A stretch of 64,000 nucleotides of DNA, taken from contig OU696583.1 of the NCBI GenBank assembly GCA_916048095.2, forward strand, positions 5,072,750 to 5,136,749, given 5' to 3'. Numbering within the stretch: position 1 is the stretch's first letter; every line of letters starts with the position of its first letter. Positions 1 to 10,205 of this stretch are shown piece after piece. The position numbers and the translations under genes were made by a program. The stretch comes from Sacculina carcini. Its lineage: Eukaryota; Arthropoda; Thecostraca; Sacculinidae. The notes beneath the pieces are model-generated. The model was not told the DNA's origin, ran no database searches, and worked only from the letters and a program-made list of their open reading frames with translations.

Positions 1-642
1 ACGCACTTACACAGCATCCAGAACACCTCCACCACACACGCACAGAGCAACTGTCATTTCAAGATCAGGCTGCATGGTGCTGACGCAAATTGACTGACAA
101 TGCATCTCTCGAACAATCATAATTGAGCGTTTGCATGCGCCAAGCTATATACAGCACCTCTGTTCAATGAAGAGCAACACAATTCTCACAAACTCTGCCT
201 ACACCGCGAACTATACTGGCCTCCGCTTGCTGACTCAGACATCGTACCGTGCCAACGCCACCTAGATGCATGGCCTTTCCATCCCCTCCCCATGGGGGTG
301 TTACGTCAGCCCGTCCGTCCTAACGCTACCTGGGTATCACAGCTTGCTATAACTCAACTACAAAACGATGCTAATGACTCAGCTACAAATCGTTTAAACG
401 CTGACGCTGCATCGCTGACCACGTGATCAGTTCGTTGTCAGTGTAGCGTTGCGCGGGTTTGTGGCGTTGCGCGTTTTGCGATTTTACGTGTGTTCGCTGT
501 GATAATTGTGTTTGTGGCGTTGTGCGCATTATATTTTCAGTGCAGCATACTTGGTTCGACGTGTTTCTGTTAGTATTGCGTTCACAATTGTAGTGACATT
601 GAGCGTTTGCATTCGCTGTTGCTTCTATCATACTTTAAGCAG

Positions 643-723
643 TGATGCAGTGTTTCCCGCAAGTTTACTTCAAGTATTATTTGATTGGTGTATTCCGGAT
701 ATTTTCACCTTTCGGAGTGAACG
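643..723 (+). CDS. weak candidate exon of IBTK first BTB domain
   Basis: A short open stretch with an AG before it and a strong donor after it (ACG then GTAAGTC). Its translation has the shape of a BTB helix-strand segment: DAVFP, then LLQVLFDW, then IPDIF, resembling the part of a BTB fold that usually ends in YTD. IBTK proteins carry a BTB domain upstream of the one seen at 3294-3508, so the position fits. The exon phases do not join directly to 3294, so another exon would be needed between them. This rests only on weak similarity and good splice sites; it could be chance. Confidence 0.2.
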
Positions 724-1328
724 GTAAGTCAATAAATGTTCACTCATTTATCTCTTCCGTTGAACCTGATTTTGTAGAATCAATGAAGATATGTTTCAAT
801 CTTTTTTAAATATTTGGTCATTTTATGCGCTGCATTTCATATCTTAATAATGATACTCTCTATTACATCTTACGATTCTTACTCCCATTGTTTGAAAAAG
901 CTGGTATTGCGTTGTGATTGTTTAGTCCAAAGGTTCTTAGCCGGGAGTATCCATACCCCTTGGTGGAATGGGAATCAAAGGTCGGAGGTATGGGATTAAA
1001 TTTCTGGAGACCGCTATAAATTAACAATAGCTATAATAATATTAAAAGTAACAAAATAAATCAAATAATAATAAAATAACAAATTTATCATTGGTTATTT
1101 TCTAGTAATCCCTATCTAAATTACAGTAAATTCAAGCGATTGAAATATTCGTGGATCTGGAAGACAAACTGGCAAATTATGATAGGATTGGTGGTAATTA
1201 TTTTAACAGTCAAGTAAGTTGCGGGTATTGAACCGTATATGACAATACATTGGGGGTATGGAACCATCAGAAGGTTGAGAACCCCAAGTTTGTGTATCTG
1301 TATTTTATTATTATGTTGTTCAGGAAAC
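724..1328. other. AT-rich intronic sequence, nothing recognised
   Basis: I see no coding similarity, terminal repeats or RNA-like structure in this stretch. It is low-complexity A+T-rich DNA around 1020-1110 and is presumably intron of IBTK. Confidence 0.5.
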
Positions 1329-1518
1329 ATGCCAGATAAGTGGTGTGTGTCCGGGTGTAAAGACAACTACAATAGTGGCTCCAAAGTGAGCTTTTTTTGT
1401 TCACTTAAAAGACGAGGTGCTCCGAAAGAAATGGATGACAGCTATCAAACAAGACATGCCAATATCCAATAATATCTATGTAAATGTTGATGCGTGCAAA
1501 TTGTGCGTTAATGTGTGA
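1329..1518 (+). pseudogene. THAP-type zinc finger fragment, frameshifted
   Basis: Starting at an ATG, the translation opens MPDKWCVSGCKDNY, the typical start of a THAP domain (C2CH zinc-binding DNA-binding module) with the Cys-x3-Cys pair. After a run of seven T the frame is lost. One frame over, the text resumes with a KDEVLRKKW motif typical of the central THAP helix, then a Cys-containing segment at the place of the C-terminal Cys-His pair. The final C-x2-H is not intact (C-x2-C). THAP domains occur in host proteins and in P-element-like transposases. With a frameshift, no following exon and a TE-rich setting, this is most likely a transposase or retro-copied remnant. Confidence 0.6.
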
Positions 1519-1585
1519 TATGGTGGTAATTTGTGATATGGTGTCAATGTGTGATATGGTGGTAATGTGTGATATAGTGTTGTAT
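1512..1585. repeat. short minisatellite, about 16-19 bp unit
   Basis: About four imperfect head-to-tail copies of a unit close to GTGTGATATGGTGGTAAT. No coding capacity. Confidence 0.7.
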
Positions 1586-1589
1586 GGTG

Positions 1590-2940
1590 TATATGTGCGC
1601 GTGTCATTATCGTTGATATAGAATGACTATTGCCCATGGATTTGCTTTAAGATCGATTATTTTATATTCTCATGTGAAAGCGTGTCAATTCAATGATTTC
1701 TTGGCACCGCTGATAAATCTTATAAATTCTGTGGTTTGAACAAACTTAATGTCAGGAAGTCGATATAAGCGAAAATGAAAGAGTTCGGATTGATAAAAAC
1801 ACGCATTTGTCCTTCTATCCGACCTTTAGTTCCCTACTTATATACTTAGGGACACTTACAATTGACAAATCGACACTTACAAACACACTTACAATATCTA
1901 TCAGCGGATAATCAGCGCATGTTTCGGACCGCTGTTATATGTGATATTTGATCATCATTATCCATCACATGTATTGTATGTATCACATGTATCACATGTA
2001 TCACACATGTGCGTTTGTCAAGCTTGAATTTATGCTCAGTTATTGGCTTTGTATTTCACAATTTTGTATTCGTGAAGTGTGTAAACACGTTTTTGTCGAC
2101 ATGTTGATGAGCTGCAGCATGTTGTTAATGATGAAAAAATAGCGTGCCCGTGTCTGAGTTCACTGTGGCAATTAATTAATGAAACATATCATATTGACTC
2201 CTATATTTGACCGTTTTTTGTGGTAAATATCACGCTTGGTACAGTACATGATCGTAAAACGCCTACATTTTTTATTAGGTCCTAAAAAGAATTGTTAGGC
2301 ATTATACAGCTTATAAATGTAAGTTTTCATCTGAAACTGGGAGTATTTGTGAAAATAATGCACCGGCGTACGCATAATATCAACTAACAATGCACCGCAG
2401 CACGGCCGAACGCTGTGACGTCACAAATTCGTGAAACGGCCTTGTATCTAGGTGACATTGGCCGTGCGCGTCTTGCGTTTAGTAGTCCTTGGTTCTAGTA
2501 TATTCGATTATTGGTTTTAAGAATGTATGTGTACCAATTATTAAAATATAACATATATTTCAAATTTTGCATGCACTTTATAGAGTTAAAAATGTAAACA
2601 CCGTGGGCAGCCGTGAAACCGTGGGCATATTCATTTCGGAAGTTGTTTTTTTGTCATCTTAATATGAATCAAATTATAACGAATGGTATACCATAACAAA
2701 GATATCAAACTGGTCTATTAAATGGTGTATGTTAAATTGTCATATCTAACAATGCAAATTGAGACAAACGAACATTTTTTCATGATACGGTAAACGTGTA
2801 ATTTCAAACTCAAATTTCGTGCCTTAAAATTATTTAGGTTATAGTATTTTTAGCACCATTAGATCAAGCGCTTTCTAAATTATTCGAATATATATACTGA
2901 TGAATACTTTCGAGAAAATATAGCCGAAAACGTCATCCCA
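1590..2940. other. non-coding AT-rich stretch
   Basis: No gene or recognisable element. A short CACATGTAT iteration lies near 1965-2010. Treated as IBTK intron. Confidence 0.4.
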
Positions 2941-2948
2941 AATGAAAG

Positions 2949-3142
2949 CCGTCAATTGACGGCTCTGGTCCTTCTAGGTAATTTTGTCTCTATAGAAAAA
3001 AAAATATTTATATTTATCTAAACAACTATTTTGTCACTATGTGCATTTTACCAAAAAAATATAAGTCAGGGAAACACAAGTATGTAACTCTAACAGTGAC
3101 AAGATATTTTTGACTGATGTTTGAATAGCCGTCAATTGACGG
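2949..3142. repeat. two copies of a 14-bp perfect palindrome, 180 bp apart
   Basis: CCGTCAATTGACGG occurs at 2949-2962 and 3129-3142. Each copy is followed by nearly the same extension (a GGTCCTTCTAG string eight bases after the palindrome begins to diverge). The pair lies just upstream of the first certain IBTK exon. It could be the subterminal motif of a small transposon or a binding site for a dimeric factor; the sequence alone does not decide. Confidence 0.6.
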
Positions 3143-3293
3143 ATCCGGTCCTTCTAGTGATAAGTGATTTGTTGTTGTTTTATATATAATTTCAGGCACT
3201 TATTTGCTTTTTTATTTCCATAATTTGTGTTTGTTTTTTATGAACATATTTTGTGAGTAGTTTTATGTGTGCGCGTGTGTGTGTGCCAAATAG

Positions 3294-3508
3294 CCGTTGA
3301 TGTTGTCGACGGCTGTATTGAGCTGTCGACGCTTCATGACATCACTGTCGCTCACCCACCGTTGGACCGTCTGTCTATGACGTCACTGTATGACGTTACG
3401 CTAGCGACTAGAGCTGAGGACGTCACTGTGGCGGTGCGGTGTCACAAGTGTGTATTGTGTGCGCGCCTCGACTACTTTCGGGCTATGCTGGACACCGACT
3501 GGGTGGAG
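3294..3508 (+). CDS. IBTK: IBTK exon: start of the second BTB domain
   Basis: The translation contains LYDVTL, then CHKCVLCARLDYFRAML and DTDWVE, a very close match to the second BTB/POZ domain of IBTK (the CHKCVLCARLEYF motif is characteristic). IBTK is a BTB adaptor that works with cullin-3 ubiquitin ligase and, in vertebrates, inhibits Bruton tyrosine kinase. The full protein has ankyrin, RCC1 and two BTB domains. The exon is bounded by a TAG acceptor and a GAG/GTATTG donor, ends in phase 0, and joins in frame to 15167. The upstream half of the gene is outside the window. The downstream intron is 11.7 kb, almost all transposable elements. No in-exon damage is seen, so this is a live host gene. 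Confidence 0.9.
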
Positions 3509-3633
3509 GTATTGTTGAAGACGTCGGTGCCGGCACCACATAACTGCCTGGCGTGGCTGTACAATTGGCTGTTTTTCTGCTGTTGCTCGTGTGCTTAGAG
3601 AGAGAGAACTATGTATATAAATAGATAGAAAAG

Positions 3634-3662
3634 TAGATAGATAGATAGATAGATAGATAGAT
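3634..3662. repeat. (GATA)n microsatellite
   Basis: About six to seven tandem GATA units. Confidence 0.9.
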
Positions 3663-3831
3663 ATAGATGTCCTCCAGTTCTTTGAGAGGTGTGGGAAAAG
3701 CCTACATTTTCATGCATGCTATTTTTTTCTTACAGAACACTAGCTCATCGTGGCGCACTTCATACATTCATACACGGGGTATAGCAATCACACCAGTTGT
3801 GACTTGTCTGTGTTTCTCACGGTTCCTACAG

Positions 3832-4320
3832 TGGTCACCCCGATTCTGGCATCCTTAAATGGATGCAGGTAATATACAGCTTGAATTACCTCAGTTTGAT
3901 GGATCTGACATAGATACGTGGATTTTAATGTGTGAGAACATCATGTTTGATGCAGGATTTCCGAGCAGACATATGTTTAGAAAAATACTTGCTAAATACT
4001 TGAAAATGCTTGAAAAGTACTTGAAAAATACTTACCAGCGTCGCATTTCCGATTGGTGAAAGATTGTGTGCATGTCAACCCCATACCAGCCGATGGCTAC
4101 CAGCAGTTGAATAGCCGCTTACGTCAGCGTCTCCTGCTGACACCCGCCGAACGACTGGGGCGGCTTAAAAATGTACCTGAGCTTGCATCGCTAAAACCTT
4201 ATGACCTGTTTAGCGATCTTCAGCTGCTCTACTCCCGTGACATTGATCATGAAATCACCAGGGGAACATTTCTGTCTCGTCTGCCCAGAGCACTGCAATT
4301 CATGTGTCCAGAGTGCACAC
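3832..4320 (+). pseudogene. Ty3/gypsy Gag remnant with decayed primer-binding site
   Basis: At 3859 the translation begins MDAGNIQLELPQFDGSDIDT, closely related to the Gag at 10855 (shared pattern: LPQFD, DTW, LMC, N-M-DAG, MFRK-LAK). A second frame from about 4053 carries the following Gag part (LTPAERL, SDLQLLYS, FLSRLP). The join is broken by a low-complexity AAATACTTGAAAA insertion near 4005-4045. The text stops in a CA-rich microsatellite at 4320. Upstream, TGGTCACCCCGA at 3832 is a one-mismatch version of the tRNA-Trp primer-binding site used by the other gypsy copies here. Dead element. Confidence 0.75.
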
Positions 4321-4574
4321 GCACATACACGCACACACAGGCACACTCACTCGCTCCACACAAACATGTACTCAGTGTGAAAGTAAGTAAGTATATTTGT
4401 CACATCATTGCACACAGTTGAAAGAAACAAAAGTAAACATAAATATAGAGACAGAAGTCCGATAAGCAGAAGCTTATTTACGGACTTGTCGGGAATAAAC
4501 ATGTGAGATGATCTACATGCATGAAAAAACAATGACAAAATACACTCTTCAATATAATTGACTGTCTAAATATC

Positions 4575-5290
4575 ACTTAGTCCCCAGCGGTAGGGGGGTT
4601 AGAATTCTGCCGCCGTAGCTGCCGCGTGTCGTAAAAGGCGACTAAAGGCAGACATGTCTGGTCAAGTTTCTGCCTGCTACCGGTTAGATGTAACCCGGTA
4701 CAACCAGCCGCATGGTCGGAATGTCGGCGACTAATCCGGCCCCCCACTGGCCTATGCCAGTGAGGAGGGTGGCCAGACACCCAGCAGGAAAAAAAACAAG
4801 ACCTGTCAAAGGGCGGATGAGCTGTTTAGCAGCCAACGGCCATCTGGAAACCCTCCCCCGTCGGATCGGCAAACAGGATCCTGGCCGCTGAGTTTCACGT
4901 CACCCGGGGTATAGTGGTGGCGTGACGCAACACTCGTCTTTGGCCTGCGCGTCGAACCCCGACGGGTCCGCTGTTTGGCTCCTCGACAGTGGAGAGAATG
5001 GTCCGACGCCGGCACGGGTGGCCGAATAGGGCTCAAGAGGGTCAAGGGTGAGGTGTCTGGTGCTCGAGGGGGGTCCCGCCCGGTGCAGTGTCCGCCGTTT
5101 GCAGTGGGGCTGCAGTTGCTGGGTCCTGATGGACCGGTGGGGGTCACTGGTCTGGGCCCGGTACTGTAGCTCCCGCGGACTCGTACCGGGCGGAGCTCGC
5201 AGCGAGCTCAGGGGTATTCGGTGCCCGTACAGCGCGCACCACCACTGGCGTGGCATCCCATGCTGGCTCTGCCCGTCCCCCCAGTAGGGC
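4575..5290 (+). mobile_element. probable LINE 5' untranslated region
   Basis: GC-rich sequence directly upstream of a LINE ORF1 in the same orientation. It contains a TGTCGTAAAAGGCGACTAAA string near 4626 that I recall from 5' regions of I/Jockey-type LINEs. The long reading frames on both strands through this stretch are a by-product of high GC and have no recognisable domain. Confidence 0.45.
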
Positions 5291-5293
5291 CCC

Positions 5294-6048
5294 GTGCAGA
5301 GGAGGGTGTTCGTGCGCGCAGAGACAAACAAAAAAGTAATGGCTTCAATACGTACAACCACCCCAACTGCTGGTCGTCCATCGGGCGATCGGCCACGGCC
5401 GCCGAAAGGTGGCCGTACTTTGAGAAACGACCAGGACGACACTCGTGTTGTTCCCACTCCGATGGTGTTGGTGTTTGCCAGCAACGATGAGAAGACGAAG
5501 CTATCATCGTTGAACCCGTTCCGTCGTCTGGATGGATTCAGGAACATCGGAGACGTGCCTCTCGAAGCCAGCCGACAGAGAGATGGTTCGTTGATGGTGA
5601 AATACGGCACTGAGACGGCAGCAGCCCGCGCGATAAAGGCAACCGCTTTCCGGTATCGCGTGGGTACGGGCGAAAACAAGCGTTGGGTGAGCACCCCCAT
5701 CTCGGTGTGCGCACTCGACATTGAACCACGCCAGAGGTGTTCTGTTCTGTCGTGCGCTAGAGGGTGTTGATAACGAAGAAATCTGCGATGGTTTGTCATC
5801 CCAGGGTGTCATCCGTGTGGAGCGCATCGTCCGACGGCGTGAGGGTAGCGAGATGCCAACGCACTCTTTCTTCCTCACCTTTGACGGTGCTGTTCTGCCG
5901 GATGACATCATGATCGGAGACATCCGTCAGCGTATCCGTGTTCGCCCCTACGTACCCAACCCAATGCGATGCTACAGGTGCCAACGTTTCGGGCATACGA
6001 GCTGCCGCTGCAACCGTGCTGAGATCTGCGGACGCTGCTAATCCGAAC
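5294..6048 (+). pseudogene. LINE ORF1 (CCHC zinc-knuckle nucleic-acid-binding protein), frameshifted and truncated
   Basis: Two overlapping frames carry one ORF1. The first (5294-5770) has a basic, Pro/Arg-rich N-terminus and a folded segment. The second (from about 5721) continues to a zinc knuckle, MRCYRCQRFGHTSCRC, followed by CGRC, as in ORF1 proteins of I/Jockey-group retrotransposons, which package their RNA. A frameshift lies near 5750. At about 6048-6070 the LINE text ends and Ty3/gypsy integrase begins, so the EN-RT ORF2 is missing. The boundary marks one edge of a chimeric block also found, with a different left neighbour, at 38991. Confidence 0.75.
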
Positions 6049-6070
6049 GGCACACCGCTTATCCCGCTCG

Positions 6071-7190
6071 GTATGCAGGGCAGCATAAAACTGATAAAAG
6101 GATATTTATGGCCTTCTCTGGAAAGAGATATCAAGTCCTGGATCAGGTCGTGTCTCGGCTGTCAACAGGTCAAAGTGCATCGTCACAGTAAAACACCATC
6201 ATTGCCGTTCACTTCATCTGCAGGTCGGTTCGAAACGGTGCACCTCGATCTCGTTGGCCCTCTACCGCCGAAGATTATACCGGGCGCCCTTTCGCCAACC
6301 CGCTCCGTTATGTGCTGACCTGCATCGACCGCACGGCCAAATGGATCGAAGTTGTGCCTCTGGCCGACATCACCGCCCAAGCTGTATCGTGCGCTTTTAT
6401 CGATACATGGATTTCCCGATTTTGCGTTCCAATTCACGTCGTCATCGACGGAGGACGCCAATTTGAAGCCGAGCTCTTCAACCAGCTGGCCAAGGTGATT
6501 GAGCGTCGTCACCGAGTACTCAAAACTGCTCTCATGGCGCGTCGACAGGACTGGTTAGCTGATCTGTCTGTCATCCTAATGGGCATACGAATGCTACCAA
6601 TTGAAGCTGGCATTTCACCATTCAGTGCCGTGACTGGTGCTACACTGCTGTGTCCGCGTGTCATCGCAGATCCCACTGCTTCTACCACGGTTGAACATTC
6701 ATTTGTTCCAGATCTTGCCTAGCGGATGAATCGATTTTTTTACGTCTCTCTGAGGGACCATCAGGCATGTACCACTGCGAAACCATCAGGCATGTACCAC
6801 CGGAGCTCGATCAAGGCACGCACGTTTGGGTGCGTGTAGATGGTGTGCGACACTCTCTAGAGGCTCGTTCACGGCCCGTTTCACGTGCTCCATCGCGGTC
6901 CTGCTCTCTTCACAATAGAGCTGCCGATCGGCTCTACAGACACGGTGCTCATCGCCTGACTGAAGCCAGCTGTACTGCGCGAGTCATCGCCACAAACGAC
7001 GGTAACACGGCGGCCACCTCGATCAGTTGCCACCCACGTGCCGCCAGTTGTCACTTCAGCCACTCCAAATCCTGCTGTTTCCAGCTCGCCGGGACGTCAA
7101 GATCCGCGCGGTAGCAGACAGACTTCACATAATCACCGAAGTCAACCTACCAAGACGCGTGCCGGCTGTATCGTCAAATTCAAGGCGAAA
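6071..7190 (+). pseudogene. Ty3/gypsy integrase fragment, copy 1
   Basis: Begins inside the HHCC zinc-binding region (SWIRSCLGCQQ keeps the Cys pair; the His pair is cut off at the left edge). The core follows: VGPLPP, then the CIDRTAKWIEVVPL strand with the first acidic residue, then the VVIDGGRQFE segment with the second. The frame shifts around 6305. C-terminal text with a basic Ser/Arg-rich tail runs to about 7100. The same sequence recurs at 38991-40060 at about 99% identity; that copy keeps the missing His pair. Copy 1 in turn keeps about 55 bp (after 6172) lost from copy 2. Not functional because of the truncation and frameshift. Confidence 0.85.
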
Positions 7191-7776
7191 CCTGATTATT
7201 ACTATTTCCGACATTCCTCTTGGTAAATATTTACTATTACGATTTTATATTTCATCTAGCGTATTCCTTTGATTTCATCACATCAAGGTTACGTATTTTC
7301 ACATACGTTAAGTGCAATTTGTTGTGTGCAAGTGTAGTGACACACTTTTGAATCGTGTATATTCATTCATATGTCGCATGAAGAGCGTCGCTTTGTGTGT
7401 TGTCGAATATAATTATTTCTGTTCGTGAGAATCGTTTACATCGTTTTCTATTATTGTATTATTTCACAAAATGTTAATTAGCTCCTAGATTTGCGCCCGA
7501 GTTTAATTACTTTTTATGTTCATGTGTGTCTGTGTTGGACATGTATGACGCAGAGATATAAATGTCTCGGGCAAGGACCTCGTGTTACGTCTTCATTTTG
7601 GAACAATTTTGTTCTTTCTGTGGAATATTGACGTTTGGTGTTGTGTATACGCATTTATTTGTTTTTTGTACGCTTGTGATATAAATCATGGGTTCATACT
7701 GAGTTTTTATTCGTCATCGAGTTTTTTGGACCTAAGCTTTTATCATTTTTCCGATAACCCATAAACGTCATATTTT
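7191..7776 (+). mobile_element. probable gypsy LTR / leader, copy 1
   Basis: AT-rich non-coding block between the end of integrase and a perfect primer-binding site at 7777, just where a long terminal repeat should lie. It recurs at about 40060-40644. Exact LTR ends cannot be fixed because no second LTR of the same element flanks it in the window. The order int-LTR-gag is the reverse of a normal element and implies tandem or circularly permuted elements. Confidence 0.6.
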
Positions 7777-7794
7777 TGGTGACCCCGACGTGAT
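7777..7794 (+). promoter_or_regulatory. tRNA-Trp primer-binding site
   Basis: TGGTGACCCCGACGTGAT is the exact complement of the last 18 nt (with CCA) of eukaryotic tRNA-Trp as I know it. It sits 6 bp before the Gag ATG at 7801. Minus-strand DNA synthesis would start here. Confidence 0.85.
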
Positions 7795-7800
7795 TTAAGC

Positions 7801-9699
7801 ATGGGTTATGAGGAGGATGATTCTGTTCAGAAACCGAGCTCACCGCCCACGGCGGCGTGTCAGGATGTTCGTCCGATGGCATCGTTCAAATTGACACCTT
7901 TCGCGCCGGGGGAACCTGAGTTGTGGTTAGCTCAGGTCAATTGTGCATTTGCGGTAGCGGGCATAACATCAGACACCACCAAGTTCCAATTCTTAGTCGC
8001 AGGATTACCAATTCCAGTCGCCAGCCAGTTGAGAGATCTCATAATAGCTCCCCCTAAGTTTGAGGCTTTGTGCGTTGGCCTTTGCACCAGACTAGCCCAT
8101 ACGAGAGCCGAGCGGTTGAGTGCTTTACTGCGAAACCAGCACCTTGGTGATCAGCTGCCTTCCCAGCTGCTCCGTCGCATGAAGCATGAATTGTCTTCAG
8201 CCGGTGATAATCACACCGACACTGGTTTACTTCGTACATTGTTCTTCCAGCGTTTACCAACACAGGTACGTGCTGCCATTTCTTTGTTGTCGGATTCCGC
8301 CACCTTGGAAGAACTCGCTCAGGCTGCAGACCGTTTCATGGAGGCTACCAAAGGCGAGTCTCCACTGATACCTGCTTCTCCCTCATCCATGTGTGCTGTG
8401 ACTCAGCTACAACCTACTGATGCAGGGGAGGAGCTTCTCGCTGCCGTGTCGAAGCTCACGGCGGCCGTGACAAAGATGTCTGAGCAGCAAACTGCTTATT
8501 TCAACACGGGCTGTCGTCCGAGGAGAAGTCGTACCCGCTCAGAGTCTCGACCACAAGTCGTTTCGTGCGGATTTCGCCAGGGTCGCTCAACGTTAGACCA
8601 CTTGGTGACCATTGACTCTCGCGTACGTGAAAGTTTCACGCGAGGTCACCATGTCGGGGCGATATTCTTTGACATCGAAAAGGCATATGACACCATATGG
8701 CGACATGGTATTCTTCGCAAACTGCATCGCTGTGGTGTCAGAGGCAACATGGGGAGGTTCTTACACAATTTCATTTTGCACCGCACATTCTGTGTGCGTG
8801 TGGGGAACTCCCTGTCTCGTTCGTTCGATCATGCAGAAGGCGTTCCACAGGGTAGTGTGCTCAGCGTGGCCCTTTTTGCCATAATGATCAACGACATTGA
8901 CAATCATTTGCCTCCCTCGATTGGACGGTCTCTATATGTGGACGATATTCGATATTCTATATTCGGCATATGGTGTTCTTCCCGCAGCACTGTTGCTGTC
9001 CAGCGTCAACTGCAGCTGGCGGTGAATAAAATAGAGACTTGGGGAACGCGTAACGGCTTCCGCTTCTCGACGTCCAAAACGGCCTGCCCTGACATGGAAG
9101 TGGAATTGTACGGCAGTGCTGTCTCATTTAAACGCACGGATCGGTTTTTAGGGGTCACGTTGGACTCGCGCTTGACCTACACCGACCATATTTCACAGCT
9201 GAGAACCGCATGTCTAAAGGCACTGAATGTGCTGAAGACTGTTTCCCGCATGCGGTATGGAGCAGATCGAAAGTCCCTTCTCCTTCTGTACCGCTCGTTA
9301 GTCAGGTCGCGTCTCGATTACGCAAGCATCGTATATGATCTGGCTTCGGAGTCAGCAAAAAGCCGTTTGAATGTCGTACACCACGCAGGGATACGCATTG
9401 CCACCGGCGCGTTTCGCACGTCGCCAATCGTCAGCCTCCTTGTTGAGGCTGATGAGGCTCCGCTGGGGCTCCGTCGTCAAGAGCTGGGCATGCGTTATTC
9501 TTGCAAGCTGGCAAGCACCCATGAAAATCCCGCGTATGACGTGGAATTTTTCCAGCATGTGCCTGAGCAGCAGCACCTTCCAGGACCTCAGTGTTCTGTG
9601 CTGTTTTGCAGCAAAATGAAGGCACTGCTGGAGTCATGCGGGATGGGTGCTAACGACGTCATCCACATCGCATCGCCATCTTCTACTCGGACAACCTGA
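7801..9699 (+). CDS. chimeric Ty3/gypsy Gag fused in frame to LINE reverse transcriptase
   Basis: One open frame of 632 residues. Residues 1 to about 254 are a gypsy Gag: FAPGEPELWLAQVN, GITSDTTKFQF, then LLRRMKHELS, the usual capsid signature of this clade. From residue 255 the text becomes an I/Jockey-type LINE RT that has lost its endonuclease and fingers: FFDIEKAYDT, GVPQGSVLSVALF and YVDD (catalytic aspartates kept), then the thumb with RSRLDYASIVYDLA. The join lies just after ACAAGTCGTTTC (8553-8564), the target duplication of the LINE insertion in the sister copy at 40669. Compared with that copy, this one has about 15 extra bases after YVDD and lacks about 30 bases after FSTSKT. It has no stop, whereas the sister has a TGA in gag. 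The open frame may be chance survival of a young insertion; no evidence of expression can be read here. Confidence 0.85.
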   Translation: MGYEEDDSVQKPSSPPTAACQDVRPMASFKLTPFAPGEPELWLAQVNCAFAVAGITSDTTKFQFLVAGLPIPVASQLRDLIIAPPKFEALCVGLCTRLAHTRAERLSALLRNQHLGDQLPSQLLRRMKHELSSAGDNHTDTGLLRTLFFQRLPTQVRAAISLLSDSATLEELAQAADRFMEATKGESPLIPASPSSMCAVTQLQPTDAGEELLAAVSKLTAAVTKMSEQQTAYFNTGCRPRRSRTRSESRPQVVSCGFRQGRSTLDHLVTIDSRVRESFTRGHHVGAIFFDIEKAYDTIWRHGILRKLHRCGVRGNMGRFLHNFILHRTFCVRVGNSLSRSFDHAEGVPQGSVLSVALFAIMINDIDNHLPPSIGRSLYVDDIRYSIFGIWCSSRSTVAVQRQLQLAVNKIETWGTRNGFRFSTSKTACPDMEVELYGSAVSFKRTDRFLGVTLDSRLTYTDHISQLRTACLKALNVLKTVSRMRYGADRKSLLLLYRSLVRSRLDYASIVYDLASESAKSRLNVVHHAGIRIATGAFRTSPIVSLLVEADEAPLGLRRQELGMRYSCKLASTHENPAYDVEFFQHVPEQQHLPGPQCSVLFCSKMKALLESCGMGANDVIHIASPSSTRTT

Positions 9700-10205
9700 A
9701 CCCACGTGCAGCGCATATAATGCACGTCTCTCCGTGCAGCACATCCTGGTGGAATGCCCATCATTCTCTTAGGCGCGTCAACGTTTTCTTGGATCCGTTT
9801 GGACTATTCACGATGTTCTCGGACAGGAGCAATCGGCGGTCATTGAGGGCCGCATTTTTTAGTGTTTACGGCTTTTGCCTTTTAGAATTACTTATTGAGT
9901 TTTATTTCTTGACTTTCACATTCATTTTGTTCACTATCACACTTATTTATTTCATCATTCCATTCATCATGTCCATCACGTCCATCATGTCCGGACCTGC
10001 GGTGTGCCAGCCGGGGCCGTGAGGCTTTGCCCATGCATAAATTCACGCGAACATTAGCCTTTCCACTGCTGTGTTCAAATGCGTAAATTTACAATTTTAT
10101 CATGTCCATCATTTTAGGTTGTTTGGGCTGTAAATAGACTGGGGGTGCCGTATGGGCCCAGAGACCGGTGCACCCCATAAACACAAATAACGAACGAACG
10201 AAGTT
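9700..10205 (+). mobile_element. LINE 3' end (C-terminal zinc motif and 3' UTR) with inserted SINE fragment
   Basis: Continues the I/Jockey LINE: a degraded C-x2-C...H-x4-C motif (cf. the intact one at 42870-42930), then a 3' UTR ending in GGTGCACCCC and a short (AACG)n tail. About 290 bp of RNase H present in the sister copy are missing at 9645. From here on it is visibly more diverged from the sister LINE than the sequence to the left, suggesting a different LINE source or conversion. A 5'-truncated SINE occupies 9993-10098. Confidence 0.75.
9993..10098 (+). mobile_element. 5'-truncated tRNA-derived SINE (family 1)
   Basis: Matches the 3' part of the SINE at 48940-49222, from GGACCTGCGGTGTGCCAGCC to ATGCGTAAATTTACAA. 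It is flanked by a 9-bp duplication, ATCATGTCC, at 9984-9992 and 10099-10107, showing a target-primed insertion into the LINE 3' UTR. Confidence 0.85.

Noticed and set aside
4900-5799. 299-residue open frame on the minus strand
   Set aside because: Antisense to the LINE 5' region and ORF1; no domain, Arg/Pro/Ser-rich composition expected from GC-rich antisense frames.
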